Assembly: GCA_016709155.1 (NCBI GenBank)
Contig: JADJEI010000001.1
Coordinates: 620,001 to 684,000 of the forward strand
Origin: Ignavibacteriales bacterium
GTDB taxonomy: Bacteria > Bacteroidota > Ignavibacteria > Ignavibacteriales > Ignavibacteriaceae
Reading direction: 5' to 3'
Length of the DNA: 64,000 bases
Within the stretch, counting starts at the first letter, position 1, and each line of letters starts with the position of its first letter. The notes beneath the pieces were generated by a model, which saw nothing but the letters and a program-made list of their open reading frames with translations, was not told the DNA's origin and did not search any database. Shown piece by piece: positions 1 through 8,842 of this stretch. A program made the translations under genes and the position numbers.

Positions 1-283
1 ATAAATTGTAAGCGGATTGCCTGCAGCAACTTCGCCGAGAATTGGTTTGGGAACAAAGAATTTGTCTTCAAGAGTAAGTTCTATTCCACGAGAAAGTTTT
101 GGATTTTTTTTGATGTAGCCTTTTCTTTCAATAGCAGCAAAATGCTGCTGCACGGTTGCACGATTTTTATATCCAAAATGTTTTGCAACATCTGCAAGTG
201 TTGGTGGAATTCCCTTTCCCTTAATTTGGTTTATCAGAAAATCTAAGATGTTTTTTTGAATCTCTGTTAACTCTTTTTGCATA
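1..283 (-). CDS. lexA: LexA-like SOS repressor, N-terminal part (cut by window edge)
   Basis: The frame reads from ATG at 283 to the window edge, giving 94 residues with no stop. Residues 1-66 form a LexA-type winged helix: the pattern ELTEIQKNILDFL, then GIPPTLADVAKHFGY, then an AIERKGYIKK wing with SRGIEL. The start of the S24 peptidase half is visible as ILGEVAAGNP. The Ala87-Gly88 pair matches the self-cleavage bond of LexA, while the catalytic Ser/Lys would lie outside the window. The family represses DNA-damage genes and cleaves itself when RecA filaments form. The gene stands alone, with its own promoter and a palindromic operator candidate directly upstream (308-352), which fits autoregulation. 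A weak Shine-Dalgarno (AGGTAAT) precedes the ATG. Another S24-type repressor is possible, but the Ala-Gly site and wing favour LexA. Confidence 0.85.
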
Positions 284-307
284 TTATTACCTGTTCAAAA
301 TAAATAC

Positions 308-321
308 CATACATTTGTATG
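308..321. promoter_or_regulatory. Palindromic operator candidate (putative LexA/SOS box)
   Basis: CATACA-TT-TGTATG is a perfect 6+6 bp inverted repeat with a 2-bp spacer. It lies 24 bp upstream of the lexA start and just downstream of the predicted -10 element, so a bound dimer would cover the transcription start. Autoregulation is the norm for lexA, and SOS boxes differ between phyla, so this is a reasonable lineage-specific box. No second copy was found upstream of pcrA in this window. Confidence 0.5.
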
Positions 322-323
322 CT

Positions 324-352
324 AACATAATTGTATTTGGATAAAATGTCAA
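324..352 (-). promoter_or_regulatory. Sigma70-type promoter of lexA
   Basis: On the minus strand TTGACA (352-347) and TATGTT (329-324) are separated by exactly 17 bases. This is close to the general sigma70 consensus rather than the TTTG / TAnnTTTG type of classical Bacteroidetes. It sits about 40 bases upstream of the lexA start codon with the palindrome right after the -10. Confidence 0.6.
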
Positions 353-360
353 GGTTGGAT

Positions 361-399
361 AAAAAAAATCCTCATAAACTTTAAATGTTTAGAGGATTT
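361..399 (-). terminator. Rho-independent terminator after the PAS/kinase/receiver gene
   Basis: AAATCCTC (366-373) pairs with GAGGATTT (392-399), extended inside by TAAAC / GTTTA around a short AT loop. On the minus strand the stem is followed by a run of T residues (368-361). It lies about 20 bases beyond the stop at 420 and closes the long minus-strand block. Confidence 0.7.
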
Positions 400-419
400 G
401 AAAAACGAAAACAGAACCG

Positions 420-3400
420 CTAGAAATGAAATATTTTTTGGAAAGATTCGATCATTTTATCGTGGAAAATTGGTTTGGCAATAAAATCCTGAAAGCCAGC
501 GGCAATAAACTTTTCTTTATCCCCGGGAAGAACATAAGCAGTTACAGCAACGATTGGAATTTTCTCGTACTTCGGCATTTTATGGATTAATCTTAAAGCA
601 TCAAGCCCGTTGTATTCTCCTTGCAGATTTATATCCATTAAAATAAAATCAAACTTATTCTTCTCTAACAGCGGTAATGCTTCTTCAAATCCTGCTGCAA
701 ATTGAACAGACTTTAACTCCTTCATCTGAACTTTAAAAAGAACTTGTGAATCAAGCTGATCTTCAATATACAAACAGTTCAATTTTGATATGTCAAAAAA
801 TGGAACAAATTTTTGTTCTGTACTGATGGGGGGTGGAGTGAGATTTTCAAGCGATGGAATTTCTTCAACTCTTGTTTCCTCCGGAATTACATTATTGGCA
901 GAAGTTTCAATGATTGGAATTTCTTTTGGTTCATCCTGAATAACAGGAGGGATTACTATTTCCTGTTTAACCGGCTTCGGTATTTGGGGAGAAATAATTT
1001 CGGGTGTAATATTATTTCCGATTATTTGAACAGCATTTTCTACAGAAGGAGTTTCATCTTTCACTGGAATTACTTCAGTATGATCAATCTCAACAATTGG
1101 TAATTGATTGGAAATTATTTGGGGTTCTTCTTCTTTAGTTTCATCAATTTTGGGTTCGATAATTTCATTAGAAGAATATTGCAATGGAAAGATAAAACCG
1201 AAATCAGGATTGGAAGGCTCAACAGTAGTTATTCGAAATTTTCCTTTTAGAATTTGTAAAAGTGCTGTTGATAGTTGAGTGTTAAGTTTGGGAAGTCCTA
1301 AATCTTTTTTATCACCTCTCGGTTGATCGCTAAAAAGAATATCAAATGAGTTTACCAAAATATCAGAAGCAACGGGATAATTATCCTTAACAGAAATTAA
1401 AAAATTTTTTTCGTCGTATTGAAATGCAGAAATGAATATTTTTTTACTCTTATTTGTTTTCATAAGTATTTTAATCAACTGAGCAATGAAACTGAGTAAT
1501 TTTTTACCGTCCGATTCGAACTTTAGAGACGAGGATATTTTCCCGTAAGCGAATTCGATCTTATTACCGCCAATAATTTCCTTAAAATTTTTCTGTAAAT
1601 CATCAATCAAATCAGTCACCTGTATTTCACTTATCGAAAGTTCATATTTATTTTGAACTATATTCGAGTATTCAACAAATGTGTTCATTGTGATAAGGAG
1701 GGTGGTGCGGTTTTGATTGATAATATCGACCATCTCTTTTTGATCAGGTGTTAATTCTGTTAAAGTTTCAGTAAGTTCTTGAACAAACCCCATGATCACA
1801 TTAATTGGAGTAAGAATCTGATGGAACAGACTTGACAGGAATGCAGTCTCATCAGATTTAGATTCGACTGTATGTAAATCAATTGGTTTTTCAATCTTAA
1901 TTTCTTTAACTACTTCTTTAACCACTTCACGAGTCATAGGCTGAACATTTTGCTCAACTGTTGCAATTAAAGAAAAAGAGTCAATCTCCCCCCTGTAATC
2001 AAGAACGGGCGATGCAGTTAACTCAACCTGCAATTGTGAATCATCCGATTTTTTTAAGGAGGTAACAAGAGTAATGGAATCCTTTAAATATGAATGGAAA
2101 ATATTTGCGTTCACATTAGCACGCTCCTCATCAACGAGCAGAGAAGTGAAGGCAGAGTTTTCAATATCTTCTTTGGAATAACCGAGAGCTTTGGCAGTCG
2201 AATTATTTGCATACGTAATCATGCCATCTGTATCAGTAACAAAGAGAAGATCATCTGTATTATCAAATACATTTTTAAATAATTGAATTTTCTTCTCTAA
2301 ATTTTTTATAGCAGTAACATCTTTAATTATATTTAGATATGCATCCCGGCCCTCGTATGTCCAGGAATTTTTACTGATCTCAACTAAAATTAGACTACTA
2401 TCTTTTTTTCGCTGCCTGAAGGGACCAGTAAAAAAAGATATTTCTTGTTTGTCTTCTGAATTTTCCAGCAGAGTTTGAATATCCTCGGGAAGGTATAAAT
2501 CCGTAATATCCATCTGCAAAAATTCATCTTTAGAGTAACCATAAAGATCTGTAGCCGCTTTATTCACATCAATAAAATTAAGATTTTCTTTATCGAAAAT
2601 GTATATCGGCTCGGGATTATTATGCATCAATGAATCAATCATTTTTTCTTTTCCTAATAATTTTACAGTTTCTTTTGATCGAACTGAACTTATAAAACCA
2701 ATTAAATATTTTGTTTGCTTACCGGATAATAAACATACAAATATTCTGCCACTAAAATATCTGTTATTCTTTTCTGATAAAAGCCCTTCGAATTCTTTTT
2801 CCATACTTTCCGACCGACGGTTGTCAAATTCGTTTACACATTTAAACACTTCATCGGTAAAAATATCGTTCATTCGTGAACCTAACACAACACTTCCGGA
2901 ACAGTTTAATGAGGTCAACAACTCATCACTAATTTCTAAAATTTTAGATTCACTATCAATCACTAAATATTCTTTTGTGAATTGACGAATCGAAACTAAG
3001 CTGCTGTGTGTAAGTTCATTTTCGTTTTGTGTTAATTCTTCCTCCGAATAAATTTCTAATTCATTCAATGTTACAAATATTTCTTCGGCCTGACGTCTTA
3101 TTGGAACCCGATACAGATGGATTAATACATTTTGATTTTCTTCATTTTTAATTTTTTGCTGTACGCTTACGGGTTCATTGTTTTTGTCAATACATTCATT
3201 AAGCGAATTAAACATAATCCTTATTTTTTTATTAAACTCATCAGGATAATTTTCTTCTAATAGAAAAGCATTAGAATTAAATCTCTGATTATAATTTTTA
3301 TTAAATAAGATTAGGTTTTGTGCATTGTCTTCAATCCATATAATCGAATTAGAATTATCAATTTTGAACTGAATATTTTGCTTGTCAATTAAAGTAAACG

Positions 3401-3485
3401 GGTATTTTTTTCCAATCTCTTTGGACAAAAGTATCAGATCAGAATTATGACTATTAAAATTATAAGTTTCTAAATCAGTTGTCAT
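420..3485 (-). CDS. Multi-PAS histidine-kinase-like protein with C-terminal receiver domain
   Basis: This 1021-residue protein lacks obvious membrane segments, so it is probably cytoplasmic. A poorly conserved, possibly PAS-like N-terminal third is followed by two clear PAS domains (about 285-395 and 403-515). A HisKA-like helix pair contains the H-box FHQILTPINVIMGF (His about 555). The ATPase-like segment (about 640-765) lacks a recognisable N-box and shows only a weak DNYP in place of the DxGxG box, so ATP binding is doubtful. A long Pro/Glu-rich linker leads to a receiver domain with the acidic IED pair, LMDIN phospho-acceptor Asp (about 948), VAVTAY Thr and FIAKP Lys. It is the last gene of the polysaccharide-like block, 24 bases after the FN3 lipoprotein, and ends at a good terminator. 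I infer a sensory or scaffold regulator of the block rather than a standard kinase. Confidence 0.8.
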   Translation of the reverse strand: MTTDLETYNFNSHNSDLILLSKEIGKKYPFTLIDKQNIQFKIDNSNSIIWIEDNAQNLILFNKNYNQRFNSNAFLLEENYPDEFNKKIRIMFNSLNECIDKNNEPVSVQQKIKNEENQNVLIHLYRVPIRRQAEEIFVTLNELEIYSEEELTQNENELTHSSLVSIRQFTKEYLVIDSESKILEISDELLTSLNCSGSVVLGSRMNDIFTDEVFKCVNEFDNRRSESMEKEFEGLLSEKNNRYFSGRIFVCLLSGKQTKYLIGFISSVRSKETVKLLGKEKMIDSLMHNNPEPIYIFDKENLNFIDVNKAATDLYGYSKDEFLQMDITDLYLPEDIQTLLENSEDKQEISFFTGPFRQRKKDSSLILVEISKNSWTYEGRDAYLNIIKDVTAIKNLEKKIQLFKNVFDNTDDLLFVTDTDGMITYANNSTAKALGYSKEDIENSAFTSLLVDEERANVNANIFHSYLKDSITLVTSLKKSDDSQLQVELTASPVLDYRGEIDSFSLIATVEQNVQPMTREVVKEVVKEIKIEKPIDLHTVESKSDETAFLSSLFHQILTPINVIMGFVQELTETLTELTPDQKEMVDIINQNRTTLLITMNTFVEYSNIVQNKYELSISEIQVTDLIDDLQKNFKEIIGGNKIEFAYGKISSSLKFESDGKKLLSFIAQLIKILMKTNKSKKIFISAFQYDEKNFLISVKDNYPVASDILVNSFDILFSDQPRGDKKDLGLPKLNTQLSTALLQILKGKFRITTVEPSNPDFGFIFPLQYSSNEIIEPKIDETKEEEPQIISNQLPIVEIDHTEVIPVKDETPSVENAVQIIGNNITPEIISPQIPKPVKQEIVIPPVIQDEPKEIPIIETSANNVIPEETRVEEIPSLENLTPPPISTEQKFVPFFDISKLNCLYIEDQLDSQVLFKVQMKELKSVQFAAGFEEALPLLEKNKFDFILMDINLQGEYNGLDALRLIHKMPKYEKIPIVAVTAYVLPGDKEKFIAAGFQDFIAKPIFHDKMIESFQKIFHF

Positions 3486-3509
3486 TTAATTTTGATCTGC
3501 TAAGTTTAG

Positions 3510-4772
3510 TTAGATACCGGTATTTATAATTGCAATATTTGAATAAGCAGAATAAACAGTCCCATCACTGCTGCGAATCCGGTAGTAATAAATTTTACCG
3601 GCTAATATTTCTGTGTCTGTAAAAAAGTTTACAACTCCGGAAACCGAAGCGATTTTTATAAACTCATCGCCTGTCTCCTCTTTCCTTTCAATTTCGAATA
3701 AAGAATTATCTGGATCTGAATCAGACCAGGTTAGGATGATGACGTTCAGGAGAGAATTATATTCTGCGGTTAAATTATTAGGTGCCGGTATATCATATAA
3801 AAAAGTTTGAACCCGGCTTTCATTCGACCATGCAGAATCGGTTGAAGAGAATGATTTAATTCTGAACGTATAAAAGGAGCCTGGAATAAGCCCGCTTGCG
3901 CTGTCCTTATAAGTTGTTGAATTTTCCGGCAGAGCGATAAGTGTTTTAAACTCAGTAAAATCTGTTTTCCGTTCAATTAAAAAATATGATTCGTTTTTAC
4001 TGTTATCTTTCCAAATTAAATTTAAAACTTTTGAACCATCTGCTGTTGCCGACAAATTGGAGGGTGGATAAAAATTCCCGGTGAAAAATAAATTATCTGT
4101 GTTTACTTCAGCACTAAAATCTGATTCACCATAAATATTTACAGCTTTAAGTTTATAAAAGTAAATTGAATCCGGATAAACCTCTTCATCATTGATGTTA
4201 AACGCTGGTGTCGCAATAGATAAATATTTACTAAATGTTCCTTCAAAATTTGTCTTACGCCACAATTGAAAAGAATCAACCTGAGACGATGAATCTTTCC
4301 AGGATATATTTACAATATTATCACTAACATTCAGTAGCTTTATATCAAAAGGAATCGAGGGCAATGACTGTCTTTCAGACACTTTAATATTGGACATTAC
4401 TTCGCTTCTAATCGAAGTTCCATCCTGAGTATAATAAATTAAAAAATAGTTAAAACTTTTACCGGTATATGAAATATCAAGATCAATGAATATTCTTGGC
4501 TGAGTACCATCAAGGTTAGGCGGATAGTTTAGAATGAATTCATCATCAATATAAAGTTCAATAAATTTTAGAAGAAAGGGAGAGGTAATAGAATACTCAA
4601 CTTCTGTAATACCCTGCTGAATTTCCGAATTAGTAACGGGGTAAAATATTTCGATAGCAGAATCATCTGATGAAGAGATAATCTCCTCATTCCGGAATGT
4701 ACATCCTGAATATTGAGATAGATGTAATATTATAATTATAAAAAGAAAAAGCTTAATCGAAACTTGATTCAT
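3510..4772 (-). CDS. Lipoprotein with fibronectin type III repeats
   Basis: The 420-residue product starts with a hydrophobic signal and the lipobox-like YSGC (Cys about 24), so it is probably an outer- or inner-membrane lipoprotein facing the periplasm or surface. After an N-terminal Ig-like segment there are three FN3-type domains (about 135-230, 235-325 and 330-420). They show the usual LxWxD start and FYxxRIKS-type strand (SFYTFRIKSFSS, KIYYYRIRSSDG). The start codon overlaps the end of the upstream gene by 20 bases, which points to translational coupling. FN3 modules in such operons usually bind polysaccharide or partner proteins; no catalytic motif is visible. The exact role is unknown. 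Confidence 0.75.
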   Translation of the reverse strand: MNQVSIKLFLFIIIILHLSQYSGCTFRNEEIISSSDDSAIEIFYPVTNSEIQQGITEVEYSITSPFLLKFIELYIDDEFILNYPPNLDGTQPRIFIDLDISYTGKSFNYFLIYYTQDGTSIRSEVMSNIKVSERQSLPSIPFDIKLLNVSDNIVNISWKDSSSQVDSFQLWRKTNFEGTFSKYLSIATPAFNINDEEVYPDSIYFYKLKAVNIYGESDFSAEVNTDNLFFTGNFYPPSNLSATADGSKVLNLIWKDNSKNESYFLIERKTDFTEFKTLIALPENSTTYKDSASGLIPGSFYTFRIKSFSSTDSAWSNESRVQTFLYDIPAPNNLTAEYNSLLNVIILTWSDSDPDNSLFEIERKEETGDEFIKIASVSGVVNFFTDTEILAGKIYYYRIRSSDGTVYSAYSNIAIINTGI

Positions 4773-6425
4773 AAGAAAAAGCCAAATTAATTTTTTGCCG
4801 TGCTGCGATTGAATTAATCATAAGCAAAAACTGATTATCATATTTTAATTTTGAGGAAGAGATGTTGTCATCCAGCGTTTTATAATTTAATTCAGTAGTG
4901 CCTTCGGGTAAAAGTAATTTAATACTTACATCGCTCATATCGAATATATTATTATTGCTTATAGTTATGTCAAATGAATTGTCATGTGTTGAGGTTATTT
5001 CCACATTAATATTTTCTATTGCAGAGAAATATTCAACTACGTCATCAATTGTTATATCCTCAATCTGTGAATGTTGATTTTCAATTTCTGCTAATCTATT
5101 TTGTCTGCTGCTTCGATTCAAGTCAGTTTGTTTATCGTCTATTAACAAATAATTATAGATTCGCTCAGAGTTTAATTCAAGTGGCATTCTACTTTGAAAA
5201 GTTGACACGGTATATGAAATCAGGCTATAAGAAGGAAATATTCTTACATTATTATTTTGGTCAAAAATATAAAAATTTTTATCATCTAAAATAAAAGTGA
5301 CACCTGATTCTGAAATTTGTTTCAGTGAAGTTAAGTCATGAATATCACCGTGCACAAATAATCCGATGTTTTGCTGATTATTCTCAGAAAATAATTTTTT
5401 AAAAGTCTTTGACAACTCCTGAAGTTGATGAATAAATTTATCGGAATTTATTTCATCTATTGAAACTGCTAAATTGAAGGTATAATTTTGCGACTCAAAG
5501 CCAATCAATCGAATTAGATTTTCAAAGTTTTCCGGGCGGAAGAAAAGGTTAACCTGATTGTTTGTGCCTTTTATTTCGTCAGGAATTTTATTTAAGGATT
5601 CCATGTCATTAATGACTGCAGAGAATATCTTATACGAAGATAATTTTCCGGCAAATAATTTAACTGAACATTTGGTGTATTTGATAACCAATTTATTGCT
5701 GAATAAAAAAATAAATTAAAATTCTTCTGATCCTCTTTCCCGATTAGTTGATCGATTTGAAAACCGAACCACAAAACTCGTCCTCTGCCAAAGGTGGAGG
5801 CTAATATTCCTGTTGTCGCCTTTTTATATTTGCTATTATCCAATGACTCATAGTATCCCAGTATAAAAGATTTTCGATTTGCGGTTGTTTCATAAATATT
5901 TCGATGAAAACTCAAAAGTAATTTTGAATGCGATAATTCTTTGGATGTAATTAGTTCATCCGCAACAAAGTTAAGATTGGAAGTAAAATTATTTTTTGAG
6001 GGGATTATCGAAAACGAAGAGCCGAAAATAAACTCCGAAAAACTTTTTTCTCTTTGTTTATCGTTTTGATTTCTTTCGCCGATGTTACCAAGCATCCATA
6101 AGTTTCCCCCATCGTTTAAATATTCAGTCAGGTTATCGAATGCATCATCACTGAAAGACTTATTTTCAGGTAAAATTATTAAATCATAATCTGAAAGAGC
6201 ACTCGAAGAGATATCATCATCCCGAAGGACATCATATCTGATTTTATTATTTAGTAAAAAATATTCCCAGGCGGTAGAGGGTGGTTGATTGCCCGATTTG
6301 TCACTATTCAATGATAATTCAGAGTGAACTAAACCAATTTTAATTTGAATCTGTTGTGCATAGATTGCCGAAGAGAGTGATAAAATAAAAAAAAGGAAGG
6401 TTATTGAAGTTAAATAATTTTTCAA
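4753..6425 (-). pseudogene. Amidotransferase-like/NodB-like protein, paralogue of the upstream gene, split by one frameshift
   Basis: Two overlapping frames, 5592-6425 (277 aa) and 4753-5691 (312 aa), align end to end with the 632-residue protein encoded just upstream. The first carries a signal peptide and the amidotransferase-like/ThuA-like fold (IILPENKSFSD, GGNLWMLG, FGRGRVLWFGFQI, AINWL). The second carries the degenerate deacetylase-like barrel and C-terminal beta domain. Homology crosses from one frame to the other at the four-base homopolymer at 5644-5647. One extra base there gives a continuous 557-residue protein reading PEKLSSYKIFSAVIND. No catalytic NodB residues are visible. Unlike its paralogue it has a cleavable-looking signal instead of a membrane anchor. 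It may be a real frameshift mutation or an assembly indel; two separate genes are less likely because the alignment is seamless. Confidence 0.65.
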
Positions 6426-6461
6426 ATTAGTTTTCCTCGGTCATTATGAATTGTGAATTAT

Positions 6462-8360
6462 TTAAACGCCGATTTTTTCATAATCGATATAATAAGTCCT
6501 TGATTCTTTAGGTTTCAAGTCATTAATATATAAGTATAGAATTGTGCTTCCCTTAACATATTTGAATTTTGGAATTTTCGTACCGATTATTTCACTATTT
6601 AAAGAAATATTTGAGACTTGTTCATTCAAATCTATGTTAACAACTAAATCGCTAACCGAAGAAATTCCAGGATTTGAAACCTTCAAAGTAACTCTTGAAT
6701 TACTACGGCGCTCTGTCCTAATCTCGATATAGTCTTTCTTTTGAAACCATTGTTGAATTTCAGAAGCAGTCGTTATCCAAAAATTTTTCTTTTTCAAATC
6801 CTTAATTAGATCGCTGATGACATTTACATTTTCAGGTTTGCATTGATACTCAGAATGAAACTTTGAAGTAAAAAGTCCTCCTTCAAAAAAAACTCGGTCA
6901 ACATCCTCCTGATAAGTGTAGAACTGAAATTCAGACTGGGTTAAACCAAAATCTCTAATAATCTCATAGTCATCCCTACCGGTTTTTACAATAGAAAGAA
7001 TTCTATCCTTACCGCGAATGATTGTTTTGGGAACTGAGCGATCGGTTAATGAGTCAGAGATCATATACTTAAATTTCGAATTAACAACGGCCGTAATGGT
7101 ATTCAAATCGAATAAGCCATAATAAGGTAGAAATCCTTGAACCTGTTTTTTAACAACTGATTCAAGCTCTGATTTGGCAATTAAAAGTTTTTCAGTCTGT
7201 AAGGAAAGGTTATTAAGTTTATTAATAGTGTCCGATTGCGAGGTAAGGTAACCAACATCAACCAAGGCTCCGATTTCGCCATAATCTTTAAGCTTTTTAA
7301 TTAATTCAAAATTAGATTTTAAAAGCAGGGGGTCAACAAAAAAAGTGGCGGGAACGTTTTCATTTTTTAAAATTGGTAGAATGTTGTTAATATTTTCTGC
7401 ATCATTTGAAACTGAGAGTGCTATAACAGCAGCAGCATCATAACCCACAGGCCAATCACGAACGTAAGCAACAGGTATGTAGGTTAACCAGTTAATACAA
7501 TTTCGGAAAAGTCTTTCGAACAAAATATAATCTTCCTGAATTCCTAACACAGAATTAATTTCAAACCCCATCCAGATAAATCTGCCTTTTCCGTAAGTAC
7601 CATTAACCATTCCCGCACTTTTTTTAATTTCCTCTCTTACCAGTCCGTCCTCGAGCCGGTAGTTATACCAAAAACTAATTTGAGTTGTACGGGGGTCGAG
7701 AACTTCAATAGCCATCGGTCTATCCCAGGTAGCTACTTTTAGAGGATATCCTGTTGGTATGTTGGCTGTTATTGGTGATCCACCGCGCAGAGTATGGATT
7801 TTAGCTGTACCATCATTATAAATTTCTTTTGAAAATCTTGCTCCAAATATTTCAGATATAAAACTCCATCCTCTCCATTTGCCATCGCTGCTATAAGTTC
7901 CAACACTGCCTGTTGCAAAAAGACTGCCCCCTTTATCAATGAATTTTTTAAGTTGAATAATTTCTCTATCGCTCAATGATTTGCATCCTGGTAAAACAAT
8001 GAGACTATAGTCGAATGCTTTGCCTAATTCAATATCATTATCATTGATGATTGCAACGGAGGAGCCTGCATCACCAACAAACTTTTGCCAGGTTTTAATA
8101 TTTTCAGAAAGCCAGTTGCTTTTATTAGGAAGCATGTTCCTTGTATAATTTGAATAAAGAATCGCAACCTTGGGCTTTTCTCCGAATAGAATGTTATTAA
8201 ATGTATTTGTATCCGGTATCAGGGAAGTAGAATCGAACCGGCCATAAATGCCGCGAAGGATAAAAAAATAGATAAGAATTGCGCCAATAAGTATAAGAGA
8301 TCCGATAATGAGTAGGATCGGTTGATTTATCCTACTTCTGTTTGTGGGAACTACCGCCAC
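6462..8360 (-). CDS. Membrane-anchored amidotransferase-like plus degenerate polysaccharide-deacetylase-like protein
   Basis: The GTG at 8360 is the likely start because GAGGA sits seven bases upstream; it overlaps the previous gene by 10 bases. One N-terminal membrane helix (about 13-36) anchors a 632-residue product. Residues about 60-300 resemble the class I amidotransferase/ThuA/beta-galactosidase-trimer fold (LIVLPGCKSLSD, KGGSLFATGSVG, YGKGRFIWMGFEI). Residues about 300-535 resemble a NodB barrel, but the metal triad is missing: the TFDDG position reads SVSNDAE, the HxxxH position reads IGALVDVGY, and the RPPYG position reads LPYYG. A beta-rich domain closes the protein. PgaB and PelA supply deacetylation in known synthase-dependent systems. 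Here the fold seems kept for polymer binding, which is an inference. Confidence 0.7.
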   Translation of the reverse strand: MAVVPTNRSRINQPILLIIGSLILIGAILIYFFILRGIYGRFDSTSLIPDTNTFNNILFGEKPKVAILYSNYTRNMLPNKSNWLSENIKTWQKFVGDAGSSVAIINDNDIELGKAFDYSLIVLPGCKSLSDREIIQLKKFIDKGGSLFATGSVGTYSSDGKWRGWSFISEIFGARFSKEIYNDGTAKIHTLRGGSPITANIPTGYPLKVATWDRPMAIEVLDPRTTQISFWYNYRLEDGLVREEIKKSAGMVNGTYGKGRFIWMGFEINSVLGIQEDYILFERLFRNCINWLTYIPVAYVRDWPVGYDAAAVIALSVSNDAENINNILPILKNENVPATFFVDPLLLKSNFELIKKLKDYGEIGALVDVGYLTSQSDTINKLNNLSLQTEKLLIAKSELESVVKKQVQGFLPYYGLFDLNTITAVVNSKFKYMISDSLTDRSVPKTIIRGKDRILSIVKTGRDDYEIIRDFGLTQSEFQFYTYQEDVDRVFFEGGLFTSKFHSEYQCKPENVNVISDLIKDLKKKNFWITTASEIQQWFQKKDYIEIRTERRSNSRVTLKVSNPGISSVSDLVVNIDLNEQVSNISLNSEIIGTKIPKFKYVKGSTILYLYINDLKPKESRTYYIDYEKIGV

Positions 8361-8818
8361 TTCAGTTCCTCGCCGCTTTTATCTTTTGTAGTGGGGATAT
8401 AACCCTCCCTTGTATATTTCAAGAATTTATTTTCATCAGGCTTTAATTCAGAAGTGACATTTTCAAAATTCGCTGCTTCTTTTTTTAATGTACTGTGTAA
8501 TTTTTGAGTAACATATTCTCTTGGCTCAGTTGGTGTAACAGGCTTTGCTTCTTTCTTTTGATTTGTAGTAAAATCTTCGACATATAAGGTTTTTCTTTTT
8601 GGATACTGAGAAGATTTATTTTCCTTAAATACATCCCGTGGAGATAAGTTATCCTCCGGAGTAACAAGTTCTCCCTGAACATTAGCCGGATTCTGGACAA
8701 AATATTTTTCACCACGTCTTTCTCTAACTTTAAAAAGAATATAAGCGCCAATAGCTAATATAAATGTACTTATAGTTGCCACTAAAATAATTGTCGAAAG
8801 AATTGGTATGAGTTCCAT
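8351..8818 (-). CDS. Small single-pass membrane protein of the polysaccharide block
   Basis: The 155-residue product has one N-terminal membrane helix (about 8-29, ILSTIILVATISTFILAIGA) followed by a basic RERRGEK stop-transfer stretch and a charged, poorly structured tail rich in Lys, Glu and Pro. No family was recognised. It lies 24 bases after the glycosyltransferase and overlaps the next gene by 10 bases, so it is in the operon. By position it could be an accessory subunit of the synthase, as PgaD is for PgaC, but there is no sequence evidence for that. Confidence 0.7.
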   Translation of the reverse strand: MELIPILSTIILVATISTFILAIGAYILFKVRERRGEKYFVQNPANVQGELVTPEDNLSPRDVFKENKSSQYPKRKTLYVEDFTTNQKKEAKPVTPTEPREYVTQKLHSTLKKEAANFENVTSELKPDENKFLKYTREGYIPTTKDKSGEELKWR

Positions 8819-8842
8819 ATTTACCTCTTGGTTAAATAAAAT

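Noticed and set aside
5592..5691. Programmed -1 frameshift joining the two halves of the tandem paralogue
   Set aside because: No X-XXY-YYZ slippery heptamer is in the right frame and homology places the switch at a plain homopolymer, as in many other broken genes here.
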